Positions 40,983-48,337 of a stretch of DNA of 64,000 nucleotides are shown here, piece by piece. This DNA comes from CAZHNW01 sp942491575. GTDB taxonomy: Bacteria > Spirochaetota > UBA4802 > UBA5550. The translations under genes were made by a program, and so were the position numbers. The notes beneath the pieces were generated by a model. The model was not told the origin of the DNA. It did no database searches and saw only the letters and a list, made by a program, of their open reading frames with translations. Location of the stretch: NCBI GenBank assembly GCA_942491575.1, contig CALOBT010000031.1, forward strand, positions 1,488,001 to 1,552,000, in the 5' to 3' direction. How positions within the stretch are numbered: the first letter of the stretch is position 1; the number at the start of each line of letters is the position of its first letter.

Positions 40983-42830
40983 TTATTTCTTTTTAAGTTT
41001 CTTCACTTTTTTCTGACGGTACAGGGTGAGAAGGTAGTTCTCAACGGTGAGAATGCCTTTTCCCGGTATTGTTTCATCCTTCAGTTTATACCCTGCTAGA
41101 GAATCGGTAAATTCCCTTATTGATTCCGAAGACTGGATAATATCCGGATCAACCATCAGGTATTCAATATCTGCCATCAGTATTTCGTGACTCTTTACCG
41201 GGTAGAGCACTGTCCGTGCATTGTATATGGGAATTACAATTTTCAGGTTATTGTTTCTTATCTCTGAAATTGCAGTGTCTATGCGCAGTTCGTTTTCCGG
41301 TTCTATCTTGATGAATTCCGAAAGGGCAATTATGGGGGCGTTTTTATTCTTTATCAGGTTGTAGATATCCCTCGTTTCACGGGAAATGGGAATTTTTTTC
41401 TGTTTTTTGGGGGGGGCGGAAGTTATACTTCCTTTTTCCTGAACCTCTTCACTACCGGAGAATAGTCCGGTGAAAAATGAAATAATTTTTTTTAAAAGAG
41501 ACTTCTTTTCTACGGGAATTTCATCGGGAGTTTTCAGTCGTTCTTCCAGGTCTTTTCTCCGGTACTGGTCATACTCTTTTATTATCATGCGGAGACGCTG
41601 TATGTTCTGGTCACCCTGAAATATATTGCGTGCTAGATTTTCCTGAATCAGGACTTTTTCTCCCGCCCGGCAGAGGAGATTCATCAAAATCTGGTATTCT
41701 TTCTTCTCCATTTCTGTCAGGCTGTTAAATTTATCCTTCTGCTGCAGAATGAGGGCGTGGAGTCCGGTGATTTTTGTAAGATACTTTGCCCCGTCAAAGA
41801 AGTAGAGATTCTGATGCTCATCCATGAAGGTGAAAATTCTCTTTTTTTCTGCAGTTTCCTGGGCCCATTTTCGAAGCATCTCTTTGTTCAGGCTGTTGAA
41901 GATTCCGAGAATGTCCCGTTCGTTGGCCAGTTCATTGTCCCGTATATAACGGATCAGGTCTTCGGAAAGGGTCACCAGGGGATCGATTATCTGGTCAACC
42001 TTCATGAGACAGGAGCGAAGGGATGCGAAATTTTTCACTTCAACCAGATCCTTTTTATCAAGGGAATTCGCCAGTTCCTCCAGGAGAATATTAAGGAGGT
42101 AATCAAGTTTTGTATCCCTGTAATCACTGAATTCAGTGTTTAAAATTCCGAAACGCTTGATTCTTCTGATGATGGGTACTGAGTGTGTCGAAACAATATT
42201 CCTGACTTCCTCAATATTTAGCTTGCTTTTTACTGATTCGTAGTTTTTCTGATGAAAACAGTAATCTTCCTTGGTTTCGAAGAGGTTCTTATCCAGAGAA
42301 TAGTGCTTAAAGCTGAATATCTTTTTACCAAGTTCCATCTTTATGAGTCGTGAAATGTGGGTTTTCTGACGTGTATTTCTTAACAACTTGGTGATGTTAA
42401 AAAGCCTGAATTTTGCAAGAAGAATCATCAGTTCTTCCGAGGATTCGGAATCCCTCTTGATCTGAAGGTTCATGTGTTCTTCCCCCTTCAGGTTTACCGT
42501 TAGTTCAGCAATCTCTTCGATGGAGAGACGTTTTGTCGTCTCCTCAACGGGGAATTTGAAGGAGTAGACCGGTTTTATATGATCCGGGTAATTTTTTACC
42601 AGCTGGTCTGCCAGGTAATGGATATTCTTATTGCGGGACGGTGTAAAGGGTATTTTTATTGCGCGCGAATTTTGAAGATCCTTGAGGGTTGCACACCTTT
42701 CTTTTTCGTTTTTGAGACACATTGTCTGCTGTTCTTGAATTATTTCCAGCACTTCATACATATGTGCTTCCTTGGCAGCATGGGAATCAAGGAAAGGAAA
42801 TTTCTCAGCATATTCTTTTGCAGAGGTCAT
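40983..42830 (-). CDS. Large cytosolic protein of unknown function
   Basis: A 615-residue, strongly charged protein (many Lys, Glu, Leu, Ile) without signal peptide. It appears mostly helical to about residue 440, then has a Lys/Ser-rich hydrophobic-tinged segment (KKSLLKKIISFFTGLFSG) and a Pro/Lys linker, and ends in a compact alpha/beta region (LRIDTAISEIRNNNLKIVIPIYNARTVLYP) and a Lys-rich tail. I recognise no family or catalytic motif. The ATG at 42830 has no good ribosome-binding site. The gene is alone on its strand between two intergenic regions. Confidence 0.6.
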   Translation of the reverse strand: MTSAKEYAEKFPFLDSHAAKEAHMYEVLEIIQEQQTMCLKNEKERCATLKDLQNSRAIKIPFTPSRNKNIHYLADQLVKNYPDHIKPVYSFKFPVEETTKRLSIEEIAELTVNLKGEEHMNLQIKRDSESSEELMILLAKFRLFNITKLLRNTRQKTHISRLIKMELGKKIFSFKHYSLDKNLFETKEDYCFHQKNYESVKSKLNIEEVRNIVSTHSVPIIRRIKRFGILNTEFSDYRDTKLDYLLNILLEELANSLDKKDLVEVKNFASLRSCLMKVDQIIDPLVTLSEDLIRYIRDNELANERDILGIFNSLNKEMLRKWAQETAEKKRIFTFMDEHQNLYFFDGAKYLTKITGLHALILQQKDKFNSLTEMEKKEYQILMNLLCRAGEKVLIQENLARNIFQGDQNIQRLRMIIKEYDQYRRKDLEERLKTPDEIPVEKKSLLKKIISFFTGLFSGSEEVQEKGSITSAPPKKQKKIPISRETRDIYNLIKNKNAPIIALSEFIKIEPENELRIDTAISEIRNNNLKIVIPIYNARTVLYPVKSHEILMADIEYLMVDPDIIQSSESIREFTDSLAGYKLKDETIPGKGILTVENYLLTLYRQKKVKKLKKK

Positions 42831-43074
42831 TAGAGGATGTCTCCATTATTAGTACTGCTAATCTGATCTTTAAAGTGAGTTTTTGTCAATTGTTTTACAG
42901 TGTCTGTGGCAAAGACTTATGATGTCCCTGTCTTCCAATATGGTTTGATAATTCAATGGAATTCTAATTGGAGTTTTACAGTATAATATATTTTATTATC
43001 GGAAGAGGATGTTCAAATGTTTATAGCGGCGGACTAAAGATTCAGTTCTTTCATGTTCGCTTTGTTGTTCGTAT

Positions 43075-43812
43075 TCAGTTGTTTTCGTGAACCATTGGTA
43101 CGAAGCGAACATAGGTTATAACTTCACGATGAATTTTGCCCTTGATTTTTTTTAATTTCACCAGCTGCTGTACGTATTCTCCTTCAGGTGCAACAAGGAT
43201 TCCTCCTTCCCCCAGTTGATTAATCAATGCATCCGGTATTTTTGGCGGGGAGGCGGTAAGTATTATTACATCAAAAGGTGCTTCTTCCGACCAACCCTTA
43301 TAGCCATCTCCTATGCGTACAATTACATTATCATAGCCGAGTTCATGGAGTTTTTTTTTGGCTGCTTCCCCAAGGGAAGGGATGATTTCTATGCTGAAAA
43401 CTTTTTTTGCCAGTAGAGATAATACTGCCGCCTGGTATCCGGAGCCGGTCCCGATTTCAAGAACCTTTTCCGTACCGTCCAGTTCACATAGTTCAGACAT
43501 CAATGCAACGATATATGGCTGAGAGATGGTCTGACCGCTTCCAATTGGCAGTGGATGATCATCATAGGCTTCGGACAGATATGTTTTAGGTACAAAAAGA
43601 TGCCGCTTAACCTTACCTAAAGCCTTCAGCACTGAAGGTGAAGTTATTCCACGTGATTGAATCTGGTTTTTGACCATGATTTTTCGCTGTTCTTCCATAC
43701 GGTTCGCTCCCCTGTTGCCACAGGCTGCATGAGAAATATTTAAACCGGTAAGCATTATACCGGTCAGGATATTAAGAAAAATTATGACGGCATCTCGTCC
43801 GTTTTTCTTCAT
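43075..43812 (-). CDS. pcm: Exported protein-L-isoaspartate O-methyltransferase
   Basis: A 245-residue PIMT. The catalytic part has the N-terminal helix MVKNQIQSRGI, HLFVPKTYLSEAYDDHPLPIGSGQTISQP (substrate loop, 72-99), SAM motif VLEIGTGSGYQAAVLS (about 117-132), VFSIEI and DGYKGWSEEAPFDVIIL. In front of this is a 30-residue signal peptide (KNGRDAVIIFLNILTGIMLTG then NISHA-A), so the enzyme appears exported to the periplasm or membrane, unlike the usual cytosolic repair enzyme. The Cys at residue 31 is not in a standard lipobox. An internal Met at residue 39 could give a cytosolic form. Confidence 0.87.
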   Translation of the reverse strand: MKKNGRDAVIIFLNILTGIMLTGLNISHAACGNRGANRMEEQRKIMVKNQIQSRGITSPSVLKALGKVKRHLFVPKTYLSEAYDDHPLPIGSGQTISQPYIVALMSELCELDGTEKVLEIGTGSGYQAAVLSLLAKKVFSIEIIPSLGEAAKKKLHELGYDNVIVRIGDGYKGWSEEAPFDVIILTASPPKIPDALINQLGEGGILVAPEGEYVQQLVKLKKIKGKIHREVITYVRFVPMVHENN

Positions 43813-44251
43813 ACTCTTAACCGTTTATCCGGGCCAGCAGTTGAGTTTTCAGAACTTGTTGTATAGTAATATTATTATACAGAATTGGGGAGTTAGTCAA
43901 GAAATTCATCACTTATATTCAGAACTGTGGATCAAAATAAAAACATTTTATGATGGAGAAAGTACGTGAAAATTTTCTTCAAAATTGGGAAAAATGAAAA
44001 AACAGTTGTGACAGTTAAATATTCCTGTCAGCTCTCGCCTGGGTAATGATACCTCCGGGGCAGGGGGGAAATGCCATGGTTTTTCCGGAAAAAGGTGCTC
44101 CAATTAATTGGGGTTTTAATAAGTATAAACTCAGGTTTATATAAATATGCCGCAGACATTCGCAGATTTATGAGATAAGGCTTGATGGCAGGTTAAATAT
44201 ATCCTATCCTTGTCGATCTGCAGCAATAATTTAATCATTCAAACAATACAA
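43813..44251. other. Intergenic region between pcm and the small Sm-like gene
   Basis: No convincing gene. A near-perfect 22-bp AT-rich palindrome (43860-43881; outer arms TGTATA and TATACA) lies about 48 bp upstream of pcm and could be its promoter-operator. A 12-bp palindrome CCAATTAATTGG is at 44100-44111. A GC-rich patch at about 44030-44100 has no recognised riboswitch pattern. Confidence 0.4.
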
Positions 44252-44476
44252 TTAAGCGGCAAACATATCTACAGATTTGATTGATTTTATGGGGATACGG
44301 CGTTCCTGCTTCCCTTTTTCCAGGGTAATAATAACGTCATCAATTAACTGACGGTTTTTATAGAGTTCTATTTCTGTTCCGTCCTGAAGAATAACAATGA
44401 TGTCGAGTCCCTTAAACTCGAGATATTTTTCCAGTAATTCCCGAAAACTTTTAGTAGGTTTTTTTGCCTGTTTCAT
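44252..44476 (-). CDS. Small basic protein, candidate Sm-like fold
   Basis: A 74-residue protein, AAGGAG with good spacing before ATG. After a helical, basic N-terminus (QAKKPTKSFRELLEKYLEF) comes GLDIIVILQDGTEIELY, then VIITLEKGKQERRIPIKSIKSVDM. The order helix, strand with xDGxxIxL, later strand and final IPIKSIKSVDM resembles an Sm1/Sm2 arrangement as in Hfq, although Hfq's signature residues are absent. It is monocistronic, flanked by long intergenic regions, and preceded by two tandem copies of a 12-bp repeat. RNA binding is a hypothesis only. Confidence 0.6.
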   Translation of the reverse strand: MKQAKKPTKSFRELLEKYLEFKGLDIIVILQDGTEIELYKNRQLIDDVIITLEKGKQERRIPIKSIKSVDMFAA

Positions 44477-44504
44477 GTTTGTCTCCTTATCTCTGGCAGT
44501 CGAA

Positions 44505-44532
44505 TTATGTCACATTCAAGTTATGTCACATT
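44505..44532. repeat. Tandem 12-bp direct repeats upstream of the Sm-like gene
   Basis: TTATGTCACATT occurs at 44505-44516 and again at 44521-44532, period 16 bp, 29-56 bp before the ATG. On the gene's strand the second copy contains TGACATAAT, an extended -10-like element, so these may be regulator sites over the promoter. Confidence 0.5.
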
Positions 44533-44616
44533 AAGAATATCGGAAACTTTGGTGAAAGCATTAATATTTTTTTGATTTTTTAAAAAATGATATCTGATAA
44601 CGGCTCTCTTCGGTTT

Positions 44617-45609
44617 CTAAAGTGTACCTTCCTCTTCCATGCCCATACGCCAGAGGGCTGTTCCTTTGAGGTTATATCGAAGGGTAAGATTTTTCAGCTT
44701 GTTTCGTGTAATGTAGTCTGACAGGTAGCCTGAATATGTTCTTCTCCCCGTTGTTTTTATAACATGAAGTGTTTCCGACGGGTGGTGCCGGTTTGTTATG
44801 CAATTACTGCATTTTTTGATTGATTTTTCTGTAATTATTTTCCCGCCGCCCCTTTTGGGCCAGATGTAGCCATAGGCAGGTATCCCAAGCCACAGTTGTT
44901 GAGGAGTGAAATATTTCAGGAAATATTGGATATTCTTCTCAGCCCAGATTACAGAGGTAACCGGGCCCGCCTTTGATCCGGAGCGGTGATAATCATAACA
45001 CATAATTACTGCCTCATCAATAAGAGGGGCAATTTGGGGAAGACTGTGAAAACCCGCCCATTTTCCTGGGAATTGAACCTGGGGAAACAGTGCCATGGAT
45101 ATTTTTTTTCCAGGTATTCTTTCCTTTAATTCTATCAAAAACAGTTTCATATTCTTGCTGTATTGCCGGGGGAGGTATTCAAAATCTAGATGAATTCCAC
45201 TGCAGTTTTTTTCTTTTATGATTTGTTCCAGGTTTTTTACGGCCCTTTTCCTGATGGCAAATTCAGATAGTAGTTTTTTACCTGAGGGAGAGGAGGTAAA
45301 AGTCACAACGGGATACCAGGTTACATTAAAGGTTTCACATTCGGAAATTACCCGCCTTATATATTTTTTTCTTCGTATAATCAATGCTCCATTGCTGTTT
45401 AAAGCGAATCCGGTTATGGCTGCAACGGATAGTTTAGGAAAATTTTTATGAAAATAATTTCGAGGCAGGGTTGCACCATGATAAATATAGCCCCACTTTC
45501 GGTTTCTGGTGTTTGAATTTGCAACAGGTAAAGAACCGGTATCAACGAAGGAAGAAAATAAAATAATAAAAAGGAAGAGGAAATATTGCAATCCTTTGAG
45601 TTTTTTCAT
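44617..45609 (-). CDS. Secreted GH18-family glycoside hydrolase-like protein
   Basis: A 330-residue protein with an N-terminal signal (KGLQYFLFLFIILFSSFVDTG). The TIM-barrel features of GH18 spore-germination/YaaH-type enzymes are visible: GYIYHGATLP start, CSGIHLDFEYLPRQ with the catalytic Glu of the DxxE core, MALFPQVQ, AVIMCYDYHRSG (the MxYD motif), LWLGIPAYGY and the closing GTALWRMGMEEEG. Such enzymes cleave beta-1,4 GlcNAc links in peptidoglycan or chitin. Divergent from the DISM-phosphatase gene. Acting on the cell wall would fit the salvage genes at the left of the window. Confidence 0.82.
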   Translation of the reverse strand: MKKLKGLQYFLFLFIILFSSFVDTGSLPVANSNTRNRKWGYIYHGATLPRNYFHKNFPKLSVAAITGFALNSNGALIIRRKKYIRRVISECETFNVTWYPVVTFTSSPSGKKLLSEFAIRKRAVKNLEQIIKEKNCSGIHLDFEYLPRQYSKNMKLFLIELKERIPGKKISMALFPQVQFPGKWAGFHSLPQIAPLIDEAVIMCYDYHRSGSKAGPVTSVIWAEKNIQYFLKYFTPQQLWLGIPAYGYIWPKRGGGKIITEKSIKKCSNCITNRHHPSETLHVIKTTGRRTYSGYLSDYITRNKLKNLTLRYNLKGTALWRMGMEEEGTL

Positions 45610-45702
45610 GAAATATTAAACTCCTGAAGTCTCTTTTAGCTTGACTTTTTATTGATTCCATAGTGGTGATATAGCTGCAGATAATAACCGGTTCTGGAAA
45701 AA

Positions 45703-47703
45703 ATGAAAAGAAAAATTTCACTATTATTAGTTGCCACCATATACTTTTTACTGTTCACTCTTTCGCCATATGCAGACGAGATTTCCCCCGATAAAAATTC
45801 AGTTTTTGTCGTCAGTAATGACAGTATCGTACTACTTGAGGGGCTCTGGCGGGTTAAATTAAAGGATTCGCCGATATACGCCAAGTCAGTTTACTGGGAT
45901 AATAACTGGCGGCATGTTCAGGTCCCGGGTAATCTCCTTGATCTGAATCCGGGGTACAGGGGTATCGCCTGGTACAGGACACGGTTGCGATTTCCCCCGG
46001 GGGCGTCAAAGAAAACCTTTGTTATCATGCTGGGGAAAATCTGTGACGCAGATGAGGTTTACTTTAATGGCGTAAAAATTGGTTCAACCGGTTCTGTATC
46101 CGATGATTCAATACATGCCTTCGATCGTGTGCGTTATTATAATATACCGGGATACCTGATTCATGAAAGGGGAGTTAATGTAATTGCCGTCCGTGTTCGC
46201 GGATTTTTGAATGATTCCTTCGGCATGATCTGGGGCAGATATAAAATAGGGCCTGCATCACTGATGAATAAAGAAATTATTTATTCATATATCTCCGAAA
46301 TATTTTTTATCAGTCTGTATGTTTTCGTAGGTCTCTTTTTTCTTATCTTTTCCCGTCTCCCGACTTTCTTATCCCGCCAGCAGCGAATTTTTTCAATCTT
46401 TTCATTTTTTATTGCGGGATATCTCTTATGCATCGGTCAGATCAAGTATATGGTGACAGATACATTTTTCCCATTTCATCTAACCCAGTATATCATTGCC
46501 CTTACAGGTACAGTTATTCTTGTTTTGATGCTTAGATTCTTATACCGGCAGACTGTCTCAGTAATGGATAAAATAATGTTTGTAGTTATTGCCTTTGCTG
46601 CAATAAATGTGCTTGTATTTAAGGATATTCGTCTATGGACAGTTGCACGGGTAATTCTTCACGGATCTATCTTATACATTGTTATAGTCAGTATTAAAAA
46701 TATAATCCAGGCAATCAATAATTCCAGAAAAGAGCTTACCATGGTAAACCTGGGGCTGGGGATCTTTCTGTTTTCTCTGTTTCTGGAAATACTCAGGGCC
46801 TATACAATAGTACCTGATTTTGATTATCTGAAAGTCGGCCTCCCGTCAATGATTCTATTCCTCTCTTTTTATATGGCAGAACAGTATTCCCTGGTCAGGC
46901 AGATAGAGAAACGTGCCATCGAAAATCTTGAATTAAAGGTTCAGGAACGAACAAAGGAACTTCAGAGTAGAAACGAAATAATGGAGACGGAATTAGAAAT
47001 GGCCAGAATGATTCAGGCAAAGCTTATGCCTGATAAATCACCATCTTTTGAAGGTCTGAATGTTTATGCCCGCTGTATATCAATGGATAAAGTGGGGGGA
47101 GATTTTTACGACTATTACAAAACAGACCGCGGAATCAGGTTTATTATTGCTGATGTTTCCGGTCACGGTGTTTCTTCCGCCTTCCTCGCCCTCATTACCA
47201 AAAATGCCTTTTCCTTTACCATGGCAAGGGATGAGCATGATGAGGCAGTTTTACATCGGCTTAATACTACCGTTTTTAATCATGCGGTTCTTTCCCATTT
47301 CGTCACTGCTGCAGTATGCTCCGTTAATTTAAGTGAAATGGAGCTGATATATAGTAACGCAGGACATTTCCCGATTTACATTCTGGAGAAAGAAAATACT
47401 AATCTCCGGGAACTCTATGTAAAGGGGGGACCCCTTGGGTGGCATGATGAGATTCAAATATCTTCCCTGCGTGAAAAACTCTCCAGTGGAGACAGGATTA
47501 TACTTTATACCGATGGTATCACAGAAGCGGTAGGTCCGGAAGATGAACTTTTTGGAATAGAGCGTTTCAAGGAATTAATTCAGAAAACAGGAAAGGAATC
47601 CCCGGAAGAGGCAGTAGAGGAGATTATTCGACAGGTCAGATATTTTGCCGATAATAAAAATCAGGCTGATGATATGACTCTGATGATAATCGATATCCTG
47701 TAG
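45703..47703 (+). CDS. 7TMR-DISM receptor with SpoIIE-type PP2C phosphatase output
   Basis: A 666-residue sensor. Residues 1-24 form a signal peptide; about 35-180 is an extracytosolic jelly-roll domain (WRHVQVPGNLLD, GIAWYRTRLRFP, DEVYFNGVKIGSTGS); about 190-400 is a seven-helix 7TMR-DISM membrane region; about 405-440 is a coiled coil (IENLELKVQERTKELQSR); the rest is a SpoIIE/RsbU PP2C domain with metal Asp motifs GGDFYDYY, IADVSGHGVSSAFL, LYTDGITEA and ADDMTLMIID. It probably dephosphorylates a STAS-type anti-sigma antagonist in response to an external ligand; no such antagonist is in the window. Confidence 0.9.
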   Translation: MKRKISLLLVATIYFLLFTLSPYADEISPDKNSVFVVSNDSIVLLEGLWRVKLKDSPIYAKSVYWDNNWRHVQVPGNLLDLNPGYRGIAWYRTRLRFPPGASKKTFVIMLGKICDADEVYFNGVKIGSTGSVSDDSIHAFDRVRYYNIPGYLIHERGVNVIAVRVRGFLNDSFGMIWGRYKIGPASLMNKEIIYSYISEIFFISLYVFVGLFFLIFSRLPTFLSRQQRIFSIFSFFIAGYLLCIGQIKYMVTDTFFPFHLTQYIIALTGTVILVLMLRFLYRQTVSVMDKIMFVVIAFAAINVLVFKDIRLWTVARVILHGSILYIVIVSIKNIIQAINNSRKELTMVNLGLGIFLFSLFLEILRAYTIVPDFDYLKVGLPSMILFLSFYMAEQYSLVRQIEKRAIENLELKVQERTKELQSRNEIMETELEMARMIQAKLMPDKSPSFEGLNVYARCISMDKVGGDFYDYYKTDRGIRFIIADVSGHGVSSAFLALITKNAFSFTMARDEHDEAVLHRLNTTVFNHAVLSHFVTAAVCSVNLSEMELIYSNAGHFPIYILEKENTNLRELYVKGGPLGWHDEIQISSLREKLSSGDRIILYTDGITEAVGPEDELFGIERFKELIQKTGKESPEEAVEEIIRQVRYFADNKNQADDMTLMIIDIL

Positions 47704-47792
47704 TGTTGTGATTATAAAAAAAGCTTGCCTCCCACGGATCTTCCCTGTGATATGCACCGTATCAAAAAAATAGCCGGTTCAGGAGCAAAAAA

Positions 47793-48074
47793 ATGTCAGA
47801 AATTTCCGGTTCCCTTATTAAGGAACTGAAAAGCAGAGCCCATCATCTAAAACCTGTGATTATGATAGGGCAGAAAGGTATCACCGACAGTCTTCTTGAG
47901 GCAATGAATAAGGCCCTTGATGATCACGAATTGATCAAGGTGAAGTTTATTGATTTTAAAGAGGATCGACGCGTACTTTCACAGGAACTCGAAAAGAAAA
48001 CTGAAAGTAAACTTATTAACATTATAGGGAATATTGCCATTTTTTATCGAGAAAAAGATGCAAGTGAAGAATAG
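47793..48074 (+). CDS. yhbY: YhbY-like CRM-domain RNA-binding protein
   Basis: A 93-residue single CRM domain: LIKELKSRAHHLKPVIMIGQKGITDSLLEAMNKAL with the GxxG-type loop (IGQKG), then ELIKVKFID and LINIIGNIAIFYREK. Homologues associate with pre-50S ribosomal particles in the cytosol. AGGAG lies eight bases before the ATG. It follows the DISM-phosphatase gene by 90 nt and may share its transcript. Confidence 0.93.
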   Translation: MSEISGSLIKELKSRAHHLKPVIMIGQKGITDSLLEAMNKALDDHELIKVKFIDFKEDRRVLSQELEKKTESKLINIIGNIAIFYREKDASEE

Positions 48075-48185
48075 TCCTAAACTTTTTTTGTGATAATACC
48101 AGAAAAGACCCCTGTTTTCCGTTTATTTTATCTGTTTTGCCGAAACATTTCCAGTATGAATTGACATATTTTTTAATTAACTAAT

Positions 48186-48229
48186 CCCTGTTATTGTACG
48201 ATTAAAAAAACAGGGACTGGAGTCCCTGT
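48186..48229 (-). terminator. Minus-strand terminator with a competing hairpin
   Basis: ACAGGGACT (48210-48218) and AGTCCCTGT (48221-48229) form a tight perfect stem that, read on the minus strand, is followed by seven T residues: a classic intrinsic terminator for leftward transcription. CCCTGTT (48186-48192) can instead pair with AACAGGG (48209-48215), so two exclusive structures exist. No leftward gene precedes it. Confidence 0.6.
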
Positions 48230-48250
48230 GTCGGTACTTGTCAAAACATT

Positions 48251-48321
48251 GCATAATACCGGGCTGAGGAATGGAGAAACTGTTTGCATAATATCGATAG
48301 TATGGTACTATGCAAAGCATA
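48251..48321. promoter_or_regulatory. Cluster of GCATA half-sites and palindromes upstream of fapA
   Basis: GCATAATA is directly repeated at 48251-48258 and 48286-48293; ATAGTA-tgg-TACTAT is at 48297-48311, and TATGC-aaa-GCATA at 48309-48321, ending 16 bp before the fapA ATG. Repeated half-sites in both orientations suggest a regulator-binding region or a structured leader. Confidence 0.45.
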
Positions 48322-48337
48322 GGTTGAAGAGCTGGTT

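Noticed and set aside
43966..44046. 26-codon GTG frame (KIFFKIGKNEKTVV...) with GGAG upstream
   Set aside because: Too short and unmatched to call; could be chance in an AT-rich spacer.
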